Assembly: GCF_963678635.1 (NCBI RefSeq) | Contig: NC_087066.1 | Location: 6,911,954-6,975,953 of the forward strand | DNA from: Symsagittifera roscoffensis | Taxonomy: Eukaryota; Xenacoelomorpha; Acoela; Convolutidae | Length of the DNA: 64,000 bases | Direction: 5' to 3' | Shown here: one piece after another, positions 32,599 through 43,347 of the stretch | Numbering within the stretch: position 1 is the first letter of the stretch | How the letters are laid out: each line of letters begins with the position of its first letter | Position numbers and translations under genes: made by a program | The notes under the pieces: model-generated | Seen by the model: the letters and a program-made list of their open reading frames with translations, nothing else | Told to the model about the DNA's origin: nothing | Databases searched by the model: none

Positions 32599-33290
32599 AA
32601 TCTTAGATTTGGACCAACGCAAGTATTTATTATTTAGAGTCAAACTATGTTGGACATGACGCGGTAGTATGATATACAAAGCAATTTTTTGTCTTCATCC
32701 TCATCTTGGGAGACTCATTTTCAATATCAAGGCTGATTCGATTTTCCTGCAGCGGAACTATACATAAAATAACCCAAAAATATGATATTCTGAAACAAGT
32801 TTTCGGTCGAGATACTCTTCACTTAAACCATTGTTGCGATTTCAAATATTGAAAATTTCATTAATCTAAACAAGTTGGAGGTTATTATTGTTTTAATCTT
32901 CCTCACTATTTTGATGCGCTTTGTTAACAGACTTCTCCTGAAATCGGAGAGATGGCAGAGTCATGAAACTAGTTGATAAAATAATCGCCTTATATGTAAT
33001 AAGTACTTAAATAGTTTCTACGGAAAATTCCATAAACAAACAGCATCTTTTTGCACTAGATATCTTTCAAGATAGATATTATATATTTTAGATATATTAG
33101 ATATTAGATATATTAAATACTGGGCTTCACATGAAAACAATAAAATTTACCTCATTTTGCTACGAGTGGAATCCACAAAAGTTAGCTGCATTTGCTGAAC
33201 AACAATCAAATGGAATTTAAATTCACGCCTAAATACGGATTTAACTACAGTTTGGTGCATAGTTTTTTAATTGTCGCAAAGTGTAATACT

Positions 33291-34100
33291 CAGAGGCTGA
33301 TGCCCCCACTTCTCAGGGATTCGGCCTACTCACCAACCAAATGGTCACCCCGTTGGTATTATTTTATGACATCAGCTTCCAGCCAACTTACCCTAAAAAT
33401 GTTCTATAGGCGCCTTTACGCTAATATATATTTTATTTAAAGCGGAGCGCGCCATTAAAATGCGATGTTTTGGCTAACAATTTTCAAACAATGGCCAAAA
33501 ACGCCATTGGCATTACATGGGGACAGGGGCGGATTTAGGGGGGGGGGTGTACGCCCCCCTCTCAGGGATTCGACCCCCTGCCAACCCAAAGGGACCCCCT
33601 TTGGTACTTTTTAAGAAATCCATTTTTGGCCGAACGACTCTAAAACTTTTCTAAAGGCATCTTCGGCGCGCCAATATATACTAACTTTGAGGGGGAGCGC
33701 GCCCCAAAAAAAACGCGATTTTTTTTGTCAAACTTTTCCAAAAAGTGCCCAAAAACGGCTTTTTTGACCTGTTTTTTAAAAATTTTGCCTGCGGCGCAGA
33801 AAATTTGGCCTAAATAGCGTCTTTTTACTGCATTAGGAGAGCTCCGAAAATCAATTTGGTCGACCAAAAACAAGGTGGTCAAAATTTTCGAATATTTTTT
33901 GAAAATCCGCCCCACCCTCGAGAAAATCCTAGATCCGCCCCTGCATGGGGCCAAAATTTTTTTGTCAAAATAGGGTTCTTAGAATGTTCCGGGAGCGCTC
34001 GGAAAAGTAATTTGGTCGACCTAAAAAAAATCGACAAAAATTTTAAATTGTTTTTGAAAATTCGCCCGACCCTCTAAAAAATTCTAGATCCGCCCCACTG
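33291..34100. mobile_element. Older hAT-like MITE copy containing a nested copy
   Basis: The outer copy has a decayed left end CAGAGGCTGATGCCCCC and right end TCTAGATCCGCCCCACTG. Flanking GTAATACT and CTAATTCT agree at 6 of 8. It is interrupted at 33524-33943 by a younger relative. The track of family blocks continues across the insertion (CCATTGGCATTA ... CCAAAATTTTTTTGTC). Confidence 0.65.
33524..33943. mobile_element. Nested, complete hAT-like MITE
   Basis: 420 bp from CAGGGGCGGATTTAGG to CCTAGATCCGCCCCTG, terminal inverted repeats of about 16 bp. Flanks CATGGGGA (33516-33523) and CATGGGGC (33944-33951) agree at 7 of 8, the 8-bp duplication of hAT elements. It has no coding capacity. Confidence 0.8.
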
Positions 34101-34793
34101 CTAATTCTACAGCATTGTCACTATTGCTCTAGCATTATCACATGGTAAATTGTTTGGAAGCTCAGAGCTAAAAAAAAAATAGGCCGCACATGGAAAACTT
34201 TGAGCCATTTATGTTCATAGATTTGAACGTATTTTCCTTTCTCAAGACTGGATCATTCAGCTATGAGAGCTTAAACGTAACCCATGCTACACTTATACAC
34301 ATCTTTGAGACCTAAAAATATTCTACAGAAAAGTTCTAATATGAAGCCGATTAAAAGCGGAAGTTTTATGTTTGCTTTTGGAGCGCGATAAGTATACAGG
34401 AACACCGCTGATTACTTTATTTTGGTAAGAAATTGTAATCTATGTGGACTCCGAGGAAGCTTCCTAAAAATTTTGAAGCCTCATGTTTTAAACAGACTAC
34501 AATCTAGAAAGTTAATGAAAAACTCTCTAACGAGGTATCAGAAAAGGGTCGAATTTCTCAAGGCCGTTGTTAGGTCCTTTGCTATTTTTGGTTTTTATCA
34601 AAATTTTACCGGGTTGCTCGGATCATTACAAAACAAGTATGATGCAGACAACCGCAATGTCATAAATTTAACTGATTTACGGAAAGAAATAAATCAGACC
34701 TGGACCTTGCAGAAGATTGCTTCAAAGCAAAAAAAACTTTTACTTGATTCAAACTCTTAATGAAAATTATTCTGTAAAATTGACTTTTTTAAC

Positions 34794-35203
34794 TGAGTTA
34801 GGACCGAAGTGTATAACTCATAGAGTAATTTCGGATAGGGTACACCGTCTGCTCGTCACGCTATCTTATTTTCGGCCGGATAGATTCGTGCAACTTCTTA
34901 GTCTAATACCAATCCTAATCTTACTCTTATACTATCTAGTCTCAGGTTGTTTAACTAGTCTCTGCTAGGCTCAATAGATCTAGGGTATACTGGTTTATTG
35001 CGGTTGCTGAAGTCTTCTTGGAGAGTCAACTAATTTCTAAGTTAAATTCAAATCTCTCTGGTGCTGAAATTACAAGTAATTTCAGCACTTACAAATAAGT
35101 GGATTGTTAGTCAGATGGATCATGATTGGTTAATATTAAATACTTTACATTGGTAAAATATCTAATTTATCCAATCATAAAATGTAGTTTAGATCAGGTT
35201 CCA
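34794..35203 (-). repeat. 3' LTR of the 18.9-kb element
   Basis: Plus-strand ends are TG...CA. On the element strand there are CCAAT motifs near the start, a perfect 13-bp inverted repeat with a 2-nt loop (35061-35088, GTGCTGAAATTAC/GTAATTTCAGCAC), an AATAAA polyadenylation signal (34994-34999) and a TATA-like GTATAAG. Only one base differs from the 5' LTR. Confidence 0.97.
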
Positions 35204-36797
35204 CCCATCCGGGTTTTGCAGAGCTTTTTAGAATAGTCTTTCTGTAATTCAAAGGATGGATGATGGACGTTGGTGTTTGGCGAACATCATATTTCTTCTG
35301 GGTTCTCTTGTTAGAGAAGTTCCAGGTTCGATCGTTGTGTCATCTCATGACAACGACTGGGTTTTCGCAACAAACTCAAATCTGATTTCAGAATGGTTGG
35401 CTATGTCAGGTTTTTCTGTTTCATTGATGAGAACTTCTTTGTGTTTTGATCTTGTCTGGGAATGGCGTGGAGATTGTGCGTGGAGGGGATGCCTGGTTAC
35501 TCGGATCTGTACGTATACTTGAACATCGAGGTGGTCATTGGTCTAGTTCAATGAAGTCCTTTTCTGCGAAGTCAAGTCGTACTCTAAATCCTTTGAGTTG
35601 TGATTGTGGGCGGCATATTGATTGTGGTTGGCCATTCTTTTTCGAGTGTAGTGGGTTCGTTTTGTCTTTGGATGTTCGTCTTTGGTGTTGTATGCTGATC
35701 TATATATTGCATAATATAATTTACATTTTATAAAACTTTTATTAGTCTAATGTTTTTTAATTATGATTTTGGTTAGTTGTTTTCACAAAAGCTTTTTGTT
35801 TTAGTTCAGTTATTTTGAAGAGTTACTCACCCTTGAGTAGCTCTTATTAAAAATAGGAGTGTGTGTCACAAAGCGTGGATGTAGCGCGGTGGGTTAGGCC
35901 GGCTATAGAGCATGCTCAGGACGTCCTCTTCTGGTGGGTTAGGCCAGGAGTGGGAGTATGATTGCATGCGGTTTTTTGTGAGAGGTCCTGTTATGTGACA
36001 ACGTTTTATGTTGGGTTTGTTGTGGTTTTTCTTATGTTTTGTTGGTTGTGTCCTTTTTTCAAAAATCAAATTGTTTGTGGTATGGGTTTGTCTTTCGACT
36101 TTTTTGTGTTTTATTATTTCTTTCTTAGACTTTATAATAGTCTTCAAAAGAATAAATTATCCAGTTTTAAACTGGGTTAATCCGGTTTGGGTACCGTTGG
36201 TTTCCTTTTCTTAGTCATGCTGTTATGCTATGTGTTGTGGTGTTTAGTAAGCTGCATTGGTTAGTTTTGTTTAGTATATAATTCCTTTCCAACCGGGTTA
36301 AAGGAAAGTTTGAAACTTGTTATCGTGTGTTAGAGTTGTTGAGTGTGAAAGCTTGAAACTGAAATTCATTATTTTAAACAATTCTTCGTGGGCGAGCTGT
36401 GCGAATGTGGATAGAATTTCTGTGCGAATGAATGGAAATATCAAAAGGTTAGTACTGCATTTGCTTCTTATTAATTTACTACATAGAATTTCAATTTTAC
36501 TGCTAGTTGTTGGGGAAAATTAAGTTACAAATTTTCATCATTATTAGATTTACTGCATTTGGGAAAAAACTTATAAATTAAATTATTGCATTGGTATTAT
36601 TTTTATTTAATTATTTGGTGCAAAAAATTAATAGAGTTTTAAACAGTTTGAAGAAGTTTTTAATTTTCTTTTTCTTTTGTGAATTTTTCAGATGATCGTT
36701 GGATGAAGGCTTAAGTTCTAAAGAAGACATGAATAAAGAATGGTTAGTTTCTAATTTTAATAACTAGTTAATAATATGTATAGTTCATACTTACCTG
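35204..36797 (-). other. 3' untranslated region of the 18.9-kb element
   Basis: About 1.6 kb between the last ORF stop and the 3' LTR. No ORF with family resemblance. The bases next to the LTR (CCGGATGGG on the element strand) make a short purine-rich tract, a weak candidate polypurine tract. Confidence 0.6.
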
Positions 36798-38592
36798 TTA
36801 GTCGTCGGGGAAGAAACCGTGGGGGAAGATGTCGTGGATGAGATCTGAAGTTGTTAGTAATTTAGCTAGGATGCGGATGATATTTTTAGTTTGAAGCAGT
36901 GGCCAAAGCAATTGAAGTGCTTTAATGGTGGTTAGTTCTTCAGTGCCAACTGCAAACTCATAAGGTGTGTTTTGGATTAGATTATACAATTTGTGATTGA
37001 ATTTAGTGTTGTGGATGAATTCTAAAATGGGGATTTCTATAGGTTGAACAAATTCGTGTGGGAGGAGGAAGGGTCGGGATTCTTCTGCGTTGAAGGTCTT
37101 GGTGATGGGACAAAAAATATACATTTGGGTTATGGGATCATAATTTCGAAGAATACCATGAAGGTTAGTATCTTTAATGCAATATGTGAAGTTAAGAAAG
37201 AATGGTGAGGTGTATTTGGAATTGATGAATTGAAAACGGTGGTGTGGTTGTCTGGAGGGGGTGTGTAGGTCGAACTGATTTTGGACAAAACGATAATATG
37301 TATATGTGTGAGTTTGTTTAGTGCGCAACATAATATCGTGTGAGCAGTGCAAATCTCTTTCATGTGGTGCAAGGAAATGAAAGGTTAGTGAAAATATTTG
37401 GAAGCGTTCCTTAAAACTTTCGTAAGCTTGTGTGTCTGTTAGTGCTTCTGAAATGATGTGGTCAAATTTGCGGTCAAAGATATTAAGTGTAAATACATAT
37501 AGTGTTTTAATGAAAAATTTTTCTGTGATTTGTGGGTTAGCGAAGCGATCGTCGTCTAAGAATTGATCTTGGTTAGTTCTGATGATGTTATGATCGTAAT
37601 ATTCTAGCGTATATTCGTTAGCTCGGGGTGCAGTGTATGTTTTTAGTGATTTTTTATATCCGATGTAAGTAAATTGTCTAGGTGTTAGTGGTGTAGTGAG
37701 TCGATATAGCATGTCCTTATTTCGTTCTATATCGATGTGAGTGTTAGATAAAGGTAAGCAAAGGGGATTAGTGAAATGATAATATGAGGTCCAAGGAAGG
37801 GTAGGCATTAAAACGTGTTCGTCTACAAAGTTACGTGTCTCGTTAGTGTCGTGAGGGGTGTTTAAGGTGTATTGTGGAAATGAGGGTAAGGTGATAGCTA
37901 AAAATTCTTTTGTATTAGTGTGATTTGGGTGATTTATATATTCACGGGCTGTTCCTGGTTTTGCTGGGAAAGGATGGTTGGGGAACTTTCTTTTAAAAGT
38001 GCGGTAAGCTCTATTAGTGCTGAGTGAAGATTCAGTAGATGTGGATGATGGTGCTAATGATTCGGTATAAATTGAAGAGGGTGTAGGGGTAGGAGGGTTG
38101 GATGAAATTTGGTTTATGGTGGGGGTATCAAGGTGGTAGGGTTGTTGTTGTAATGTAAAAAAAATTATCTAGTTCTGGGGAGATTTGGGGGGTATCTGGA
38201 GAATTGGATGATCGGTCTGAATGATGTGAAGAATAGGTTGGAGTGACTTGGGAAGCATAAGAGGGTGTAGAATTGGTGGGGACGGGGTTATTTGGTAGCA
38301 TTGGTTGAAAAGGGGGGTGGGAAAAAATTGAGGGGTTGGTGTGAAAATTATTGGATGGAGATGGTTCAGAGTCGGCAAATTCATCGGGGGTTTCAATATT
38401 CGGGTTATTGAGTTGTGATGTGCAATATAAAACTGAGATGTGTGAATTAGTATCGGAATTCATGCCTGATGTTACATTACTGGTTGGGAAATCGGGTGGC
38501 GGGAAAGCAAAAAGTGGTATTATTGTAATTGGAGTAGTGAGGTTGGTTGGGTGGGAATTTGAACGGTGTAGGGATCCAAGTTGTTGGCTCAT
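36798..38592 (-). CDS. Unknown ORF downstream of env, start overlapping the env stop (ATGA), one frameshift
   Basis: ATG at 38590-38592 overlaps the env TGA, a typical termination-reinitiation arrangement. The first ~145 codons are Pro/Ser/Thr-rich and disordered. At a T8 run on the element strand (38157-38164) the frame shifts: the zero frame ends within about ten codons, while another frame continues open through 37808 to 36798, about 445 codons. That part is globular, rich in Phe, Tyr, His and Thr (start region LPWTSYYHFTNPLCLPL; end ILAKLLTTSDLIHDIFPHG). I recognise no family. No membrane segment or zinc motif. Either a homopolymer indel or programmed slippage would join the halves. Confidence 0.6.
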
Positions 38593-41207
38593 CGTGGGCT
38601 AAAAAAATTATTATTTTGAGACTGAAAAGGGGTGGTATGGGGTTGTTCTATAATTTGTTCATAAGTATTTTCATCTTGTGAGTGGCGTGTCATTATATGT
38701 TGGATGGGACTTTGTGATATGGTTGGTCTAAAATTTGGATTATGTGTTATTGCCAAGTTTCGAAAATTACGTGGGACTAGGGATAATGGATGGTTATGTG
38801 GTAGGGGTGGTAACTGTGGTGCTGTTGGCGTTGTGTCTACATTGTTATGTTCTTCGTCGTATGTGTTCTGTCTTGTTGCTATTTTTGTGTTGTATTCTTT
38901 TATTTGTGCATCTAAAAGAATTTTGTTTATTGATGTAGAAAAAATTCCAAAAAATCCTGCAAATAGTATGCGTGCTACACTTGCTTGTCTATTGACTTGT
39001 GTGTGTATAGCACATGTGTTATAGATTCCTTTTAAGAGTGAAAAAAGAAATCCAATAAAGTTAAACATTGCGTATAAAATAGTCAGTTTTTCTAAGATGT
39101 AGTAGGGCCATCCTAGAAAATCAAGAATTTCATTCTTGAGTGTAACAAAGCTAAAAATATTGATAGGTGATATATCTTGGGGACGGTATTTTTCACCGTT
39201 TAGATATATATAATCTTTAATGTCTTTAAAATATCCGCTATAGTCTTGCGTATAGATGTCTGCAAATCCTGCGGTTTCGGCAAGTTTGCGTAAGTTTTGG
39301 TCAATTGATTGTCTTTGTATTGTGTCCATTTGTGTCAATAATTCTTGGAATTGTTGTGTTCTAATGTGATGTTGAATATCTGATTTTGAGTATATTCCTA
39401 TTGATTGTAAGTCTATATTTGGGTTTCGAGCGATAGCGCGAATGCTTTCTGGTGAAAATTTTTTGAGTGATTGCATTAATGTGGGATATGGGGTGAGAAG
39501 GTAATATTCATCTTCATCAGGGTTTAGTTGTACTACATTGTGGCTATTTTCTGATCCACATGGGACTGCGGTATCCCAGAAATAGGTTCTTCTTGAAAGT
39601 GTGTCAACGAAATGTACTTTGTTCTTATAAAAGATAGGGATTCTTTTATAGCATCGTTTGTCTTCAAAAACGTATAGTGGTGATACTTTTTTGGTACAAG
39701 TATAAAACCATAAAATGTTTCCTTCATAGTCTAAAAAATTTGATCTATTTCCTGATAGTAAATATCCTGCGTAGGGTATTTTTAATACTGCTAGTGCAAG
39801 TGATTGTAATATTTGTGTTCTTTCTAATTCGCATAGTTGGTGTAGTGTTTCTAATTCAGAGAGTGACATTTCTTGAAAAATTCGGCTAATCGTGTAGTCT
39901 AGTTTCATATCTAAGTGAATATCATAGCGGATATTACCGAAATATGTACTATTCATTAGTGATAGTTCTTGTAAACGTGTGCTTTGATCGTCTTGGGGCT
40001 TTAAATGTCCACCAGGTTGACCTGTATTTTTTTGAAAATGAACTGGTATGTATGATGTTCCTTCATTTGGAGGATGACTTGTGGCGTATGGGTCGACTTT
40101 TGTTTTTCCAGTGGTCATGTCGAATCCTTTTTCGTATTCAACTAGTATTTCGGAGTATTGTGTTTAGTGAAGTGGGTTTCTGTATTTACATGCAAGTTCT
40201 GTTTCTTGATATATTTGAAAACGTGTTAATTTATTTTCTATATTATGAATGTTTCTAAAATTAGAACTTATTTTTCGTAATGGATTTACTTGTTCATATG
40301 GTATTGATTGTATAAAATATTTTTCGTGAAATTTTATCATACGGGCGTGTATTTTTGCTACTTGAAATGTTGTACATGTGTCTTCGGGGAATCAAACAAT
40401 TGTTGCTTGTGTTCTTGTTGTAGGGTCACAATAGCCTTCGTCGTTATTACAAAGTAATCTAATTCCTTGATAGATCATTGTGTTGTCTGATAAATCTCGT
40501 GTGAGTTGAATTTTTTCGAGTTGTATTTTCCAATCGAAAAACATTATTTCTTGGTATCCTTTGTTTCTTGTGTCTGCTTTGCAGTTTGATGGGTTATTTA
40601 TACAAATGTGTGGTATCCAGTGTTTATCGTGCATGTCATAGGTTAATCGTCCGTGTGCGCCGTTATATGGGTACTTTTCATCTAATTTTATATGTCCTTG
40701 ATATCTTTCAAGTTCTGCTTGATGTACAGAATCTGAAAAAACTTGGAAATATACTAACTTCCTATCTGTGTTTTTATTTTTTGTGATGTTTAGTCGGAGT
40801 AACTCGTTTTTACAATCTTCTGGATTGAGATGTAAAAGTCGTTCTATATTACTCTGGTAGAATGATTCATGGTCAAGTCGGTTTTTATTTCCGTTTGAGA
40901 CTTGTGAACAATGTACTTTCTTTTCAGAAAATGTTGCTGTGAATTTATATCCTATAACTGTAGTTGCTCGGGCTTTTGAATAGAGTGTCGCTATTACATT
41001 TGTTGTTTCTATGGCTTGTGGTTCTGTTTCGCATTGTGATACTTGATTTATTGCATATTTGTGTAGTGTTTTTTGTTCGTTTTCTTCACAATCGTAACGT
41101 GTTACTAATAAGTCTTGTGGTCCTGTGCGGGGGGAAGGGTTTATGTTTTGATTTGAGGTTATTAGAAAAAGGAGTTGGAGAAAAATTAAAATTTTTAGAA
41201 TATACAT
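38589..41207 (-). pseudogene. Envelope-like glycoprotein, one frame interrupted by two stop codons
   Basis: A single reading frame from ATG 41207 to TGA 38589 carries two in-frame stops, TGA at 40392-40394 and TAA at 40164-40166. The first part (271 residues) starts with a clear signal peptide (MYILKILIFLQLLFLITS) and is Cys-containing and glycosylatable. The long last part (509 residues) has Cys-rich ectodomain blocks, a hydrophobic membrane region at about residues 340-405 and a ~100-residue Pro/Gln/His-rich tail. Layout and several blocks remind me of chuvirus-type glycoproteins found in invertebrate LTR elements, but I cannot confirm that without a profile search. Such proteins mediate membrane fusion. 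As read, no full-length product can be made without readthrough. Confidence 0.65.
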
Positions 41208-42526
41208 GTGTATGACAATCCTGAGTATGGGTTATAAAATGTGATGTAACCAATTGTCTTTTTGGTATATCTGTCGTATTTGTATATTACTTCAGTTGTT
41301 ATAAATGGTGGTGGTAGGGATTGAGCTGTTACATTTGGTGGATTTAATGGATAGGGATGTTGAGTAATGTTGTTTAATTTAACCGTGATTTCAAATTTTA
41401 ATTGTAGACTATTCTGTTGGAGTATTTGGATGTTATGAGCACGAATGTCTTCGTGAATGTCTTGTCTATATTGTAGTCTATTTAGTGCCCAATTGTGGAG
41501 TCGGTTACTTTCTAGGTGTTGTCCAAATAATGGTGGAGGTGCTGTGAATGTATTCCAGTCTAGTCTTAAAGGAATATTTGTTGATGATTGTTCTCGATAT
41601 CTAGCGTCGAGGTTATTTGGGAAATTTAAGTTAAAAGGTGGTGGTGAAATCTGGCTTATTGATGGTGTTGATGGTAGTGATAATGTTTCTGGTAGTGATG
41701 AGGATGTTGTTGTATCCGTAGAAATATCTATTGGATCATTGACTAAATTTAGTTCACCTTGTGTAAATGAATGTGTTGTCCAATATGGTAGTCGTGATGC
41801 CTGGTTTGGGGGGTTAAAGGGATTTTCACGTATTTGTTCAGATGTTGGTGTTGAACCTAAGTAATCTGATGGTAGGCTTGAGGTGCTACGTTGTGAAAGA
41901 AGCGTAGGGGTTTCTGGTAATATACCAATGGGGTTTTCTGGAGTGTTTTGTGATGGGGATTGAGGTATATCAAAATGAACTCGGGGAGTTTGAAAATTTC
42001 TGTTTCGTCGAGGATGTATAATTTGTCTGTTTATTTCGACTGTATTTTGGTTTTGACTAGGATTTCTTATTCTACTTAATTCTTGTGGTAGTGTTGGGTA
42101 TAAGTTATATGTTGGTTCGCTTAGAGGTGCTTGTCGTTGAACTGGTTCTAGTGGTTCTGATAAGCGAGCGTGTCGTTCTTCAAAGGTATATGGGTTATCT
42201 TGAAAGGAAATTCGTGTAGATGTTTGAGGATTTTGGGTAGTTAAAGGTGTTGTTGGGTTATCTTGGGATGATGTCGGTGAAGACTGACTATGTGACTGTT
42301 GGGTAGCAATTTTTGATAGCTTTTTTGGTCTATTCTTTTAGTGAAAAAGTTTATGTTTATTATAGTATTCTTCTAAAAAAAGAATTAGGAGAATTGTTGC
42401 TAGGGCGAATGTGATGATTGCTTTTTTGATACATTTGCATATTGTCAAGATGAGGGATGAGAGAAATGTTATAAAAATTACAAATAGTAAAAAAATATCG
42501 GTTCTAGTAAAAATGGTTCGTATCAT
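41195..42526 (-). CDS. Two-segment membrane ORF followed in frame, after TAA, by a 380-codon frame lacking any ATG
   Basis: ATG 42526 opens 62 codons with two hydrophobic segments (DIFLLFVIFITFLSSLILTI and AIITFALATILLILFL), ending at TAA 42338-42340. The same frame then stays open for 380 codons to TAA 41195-41197, with no ATG in it. That long part is Pro/Ser/Thr-rich and then globular (end region YDRYTKKTIGYITFYN). Its stop overlaps the env ATG by 13 nt. Options are stop readthrough, splicing into the frame, or a recent nonsense change. A splice-acceptor-like TATATCCACAG|G lies at about 42552, just upstream. I recognise no family. Confidence 0.55.
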
Positions 42527-43347
42527 TTAGATAAGTTTTTGTGAATCGTACCTGTGGATATAGTCAATAGCTTTTGAAAGTTGGAGGTATAGTTCAAATA
42601 GGGAATAGAAAATTTAAAAAATAATGCGAAAAATGGTTAAGATTATTACAAAAGATTCAAAGATATCAAAAAGAAATATTATAAAAGTTTTAAGTATCGT
42701 AAAAAATTGTTTGAGGTTTGTGATAATTATAGTGACTGATTGAGAGAAGAGCATTTACGAAATGACTTCTTGATCGAATATTTTTTGTTGTTTGGGGCAA
42801 TTTTCAAGTGTGGTCGGATTATTTATTGGTTTTTTGACAAGTGGGTTGAGTTTTGTGAAAAATTGTTGGGGGCAATTTTTATGGTGATCGGGAGGTCTTC
42901 TTTGTCTTTATTTTCATTTGTCAAATGATCTGGGGTATTTTTGAGATTTTTATACTTTAGGCTAATTAAAATGGTCGTTCTTTTACTTTAGGCTAATTTA
43001 ACATATTTGTTTGGGGGATATTTGAGGTCTGAGTTGGGGAAATATTGTTGATCTTTGGTTTATTAGATAAGGGAGGGTTATGATATTATGGTGATATTTA
43101 TTTTAGTTGTCAAGTTGGAGTGGTTTGCCTATTTTTGACCTGGAGGTCGTAAAGTTATAGTTATAGATATGCCTGGAGTTTAATATTTTTCGTCTAGTTG
43201 GTTTGTGTTAGAGTTATAGAAGGTGACGGATTGGATGAATCCTATTCGCTAATTTTGAACTAGAATCGCTGCGTGTTTGTCAGCATGTTATTTTGAAAAA
43301 TGAAAGTGTAAAATGTTTCAGAGGTGCAAAGATTATTAAATGTAGAA
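42527..43347 (-). other. Spacer between pol and the membrane ORF
   Basis: About 820 bp, AT-rich, no ORF. It contains the acceptor-like site near 42552 that could produce the subgenomic mRNA for the downstream genes; this is inference. Confidence 0.4.

Noticed and set aside
33640-33954. 104-codon minus-strand frame
   Set aside because: Lies inside the MITE, whose copies differ by indels, so it is not coding.
34422-34760. 112-codon plus-strand frame just left of the 18.9-kb element
   Set aside because: Starts at TTG in repeat-rich DNA and resembles nothing; not enough to call a gene.
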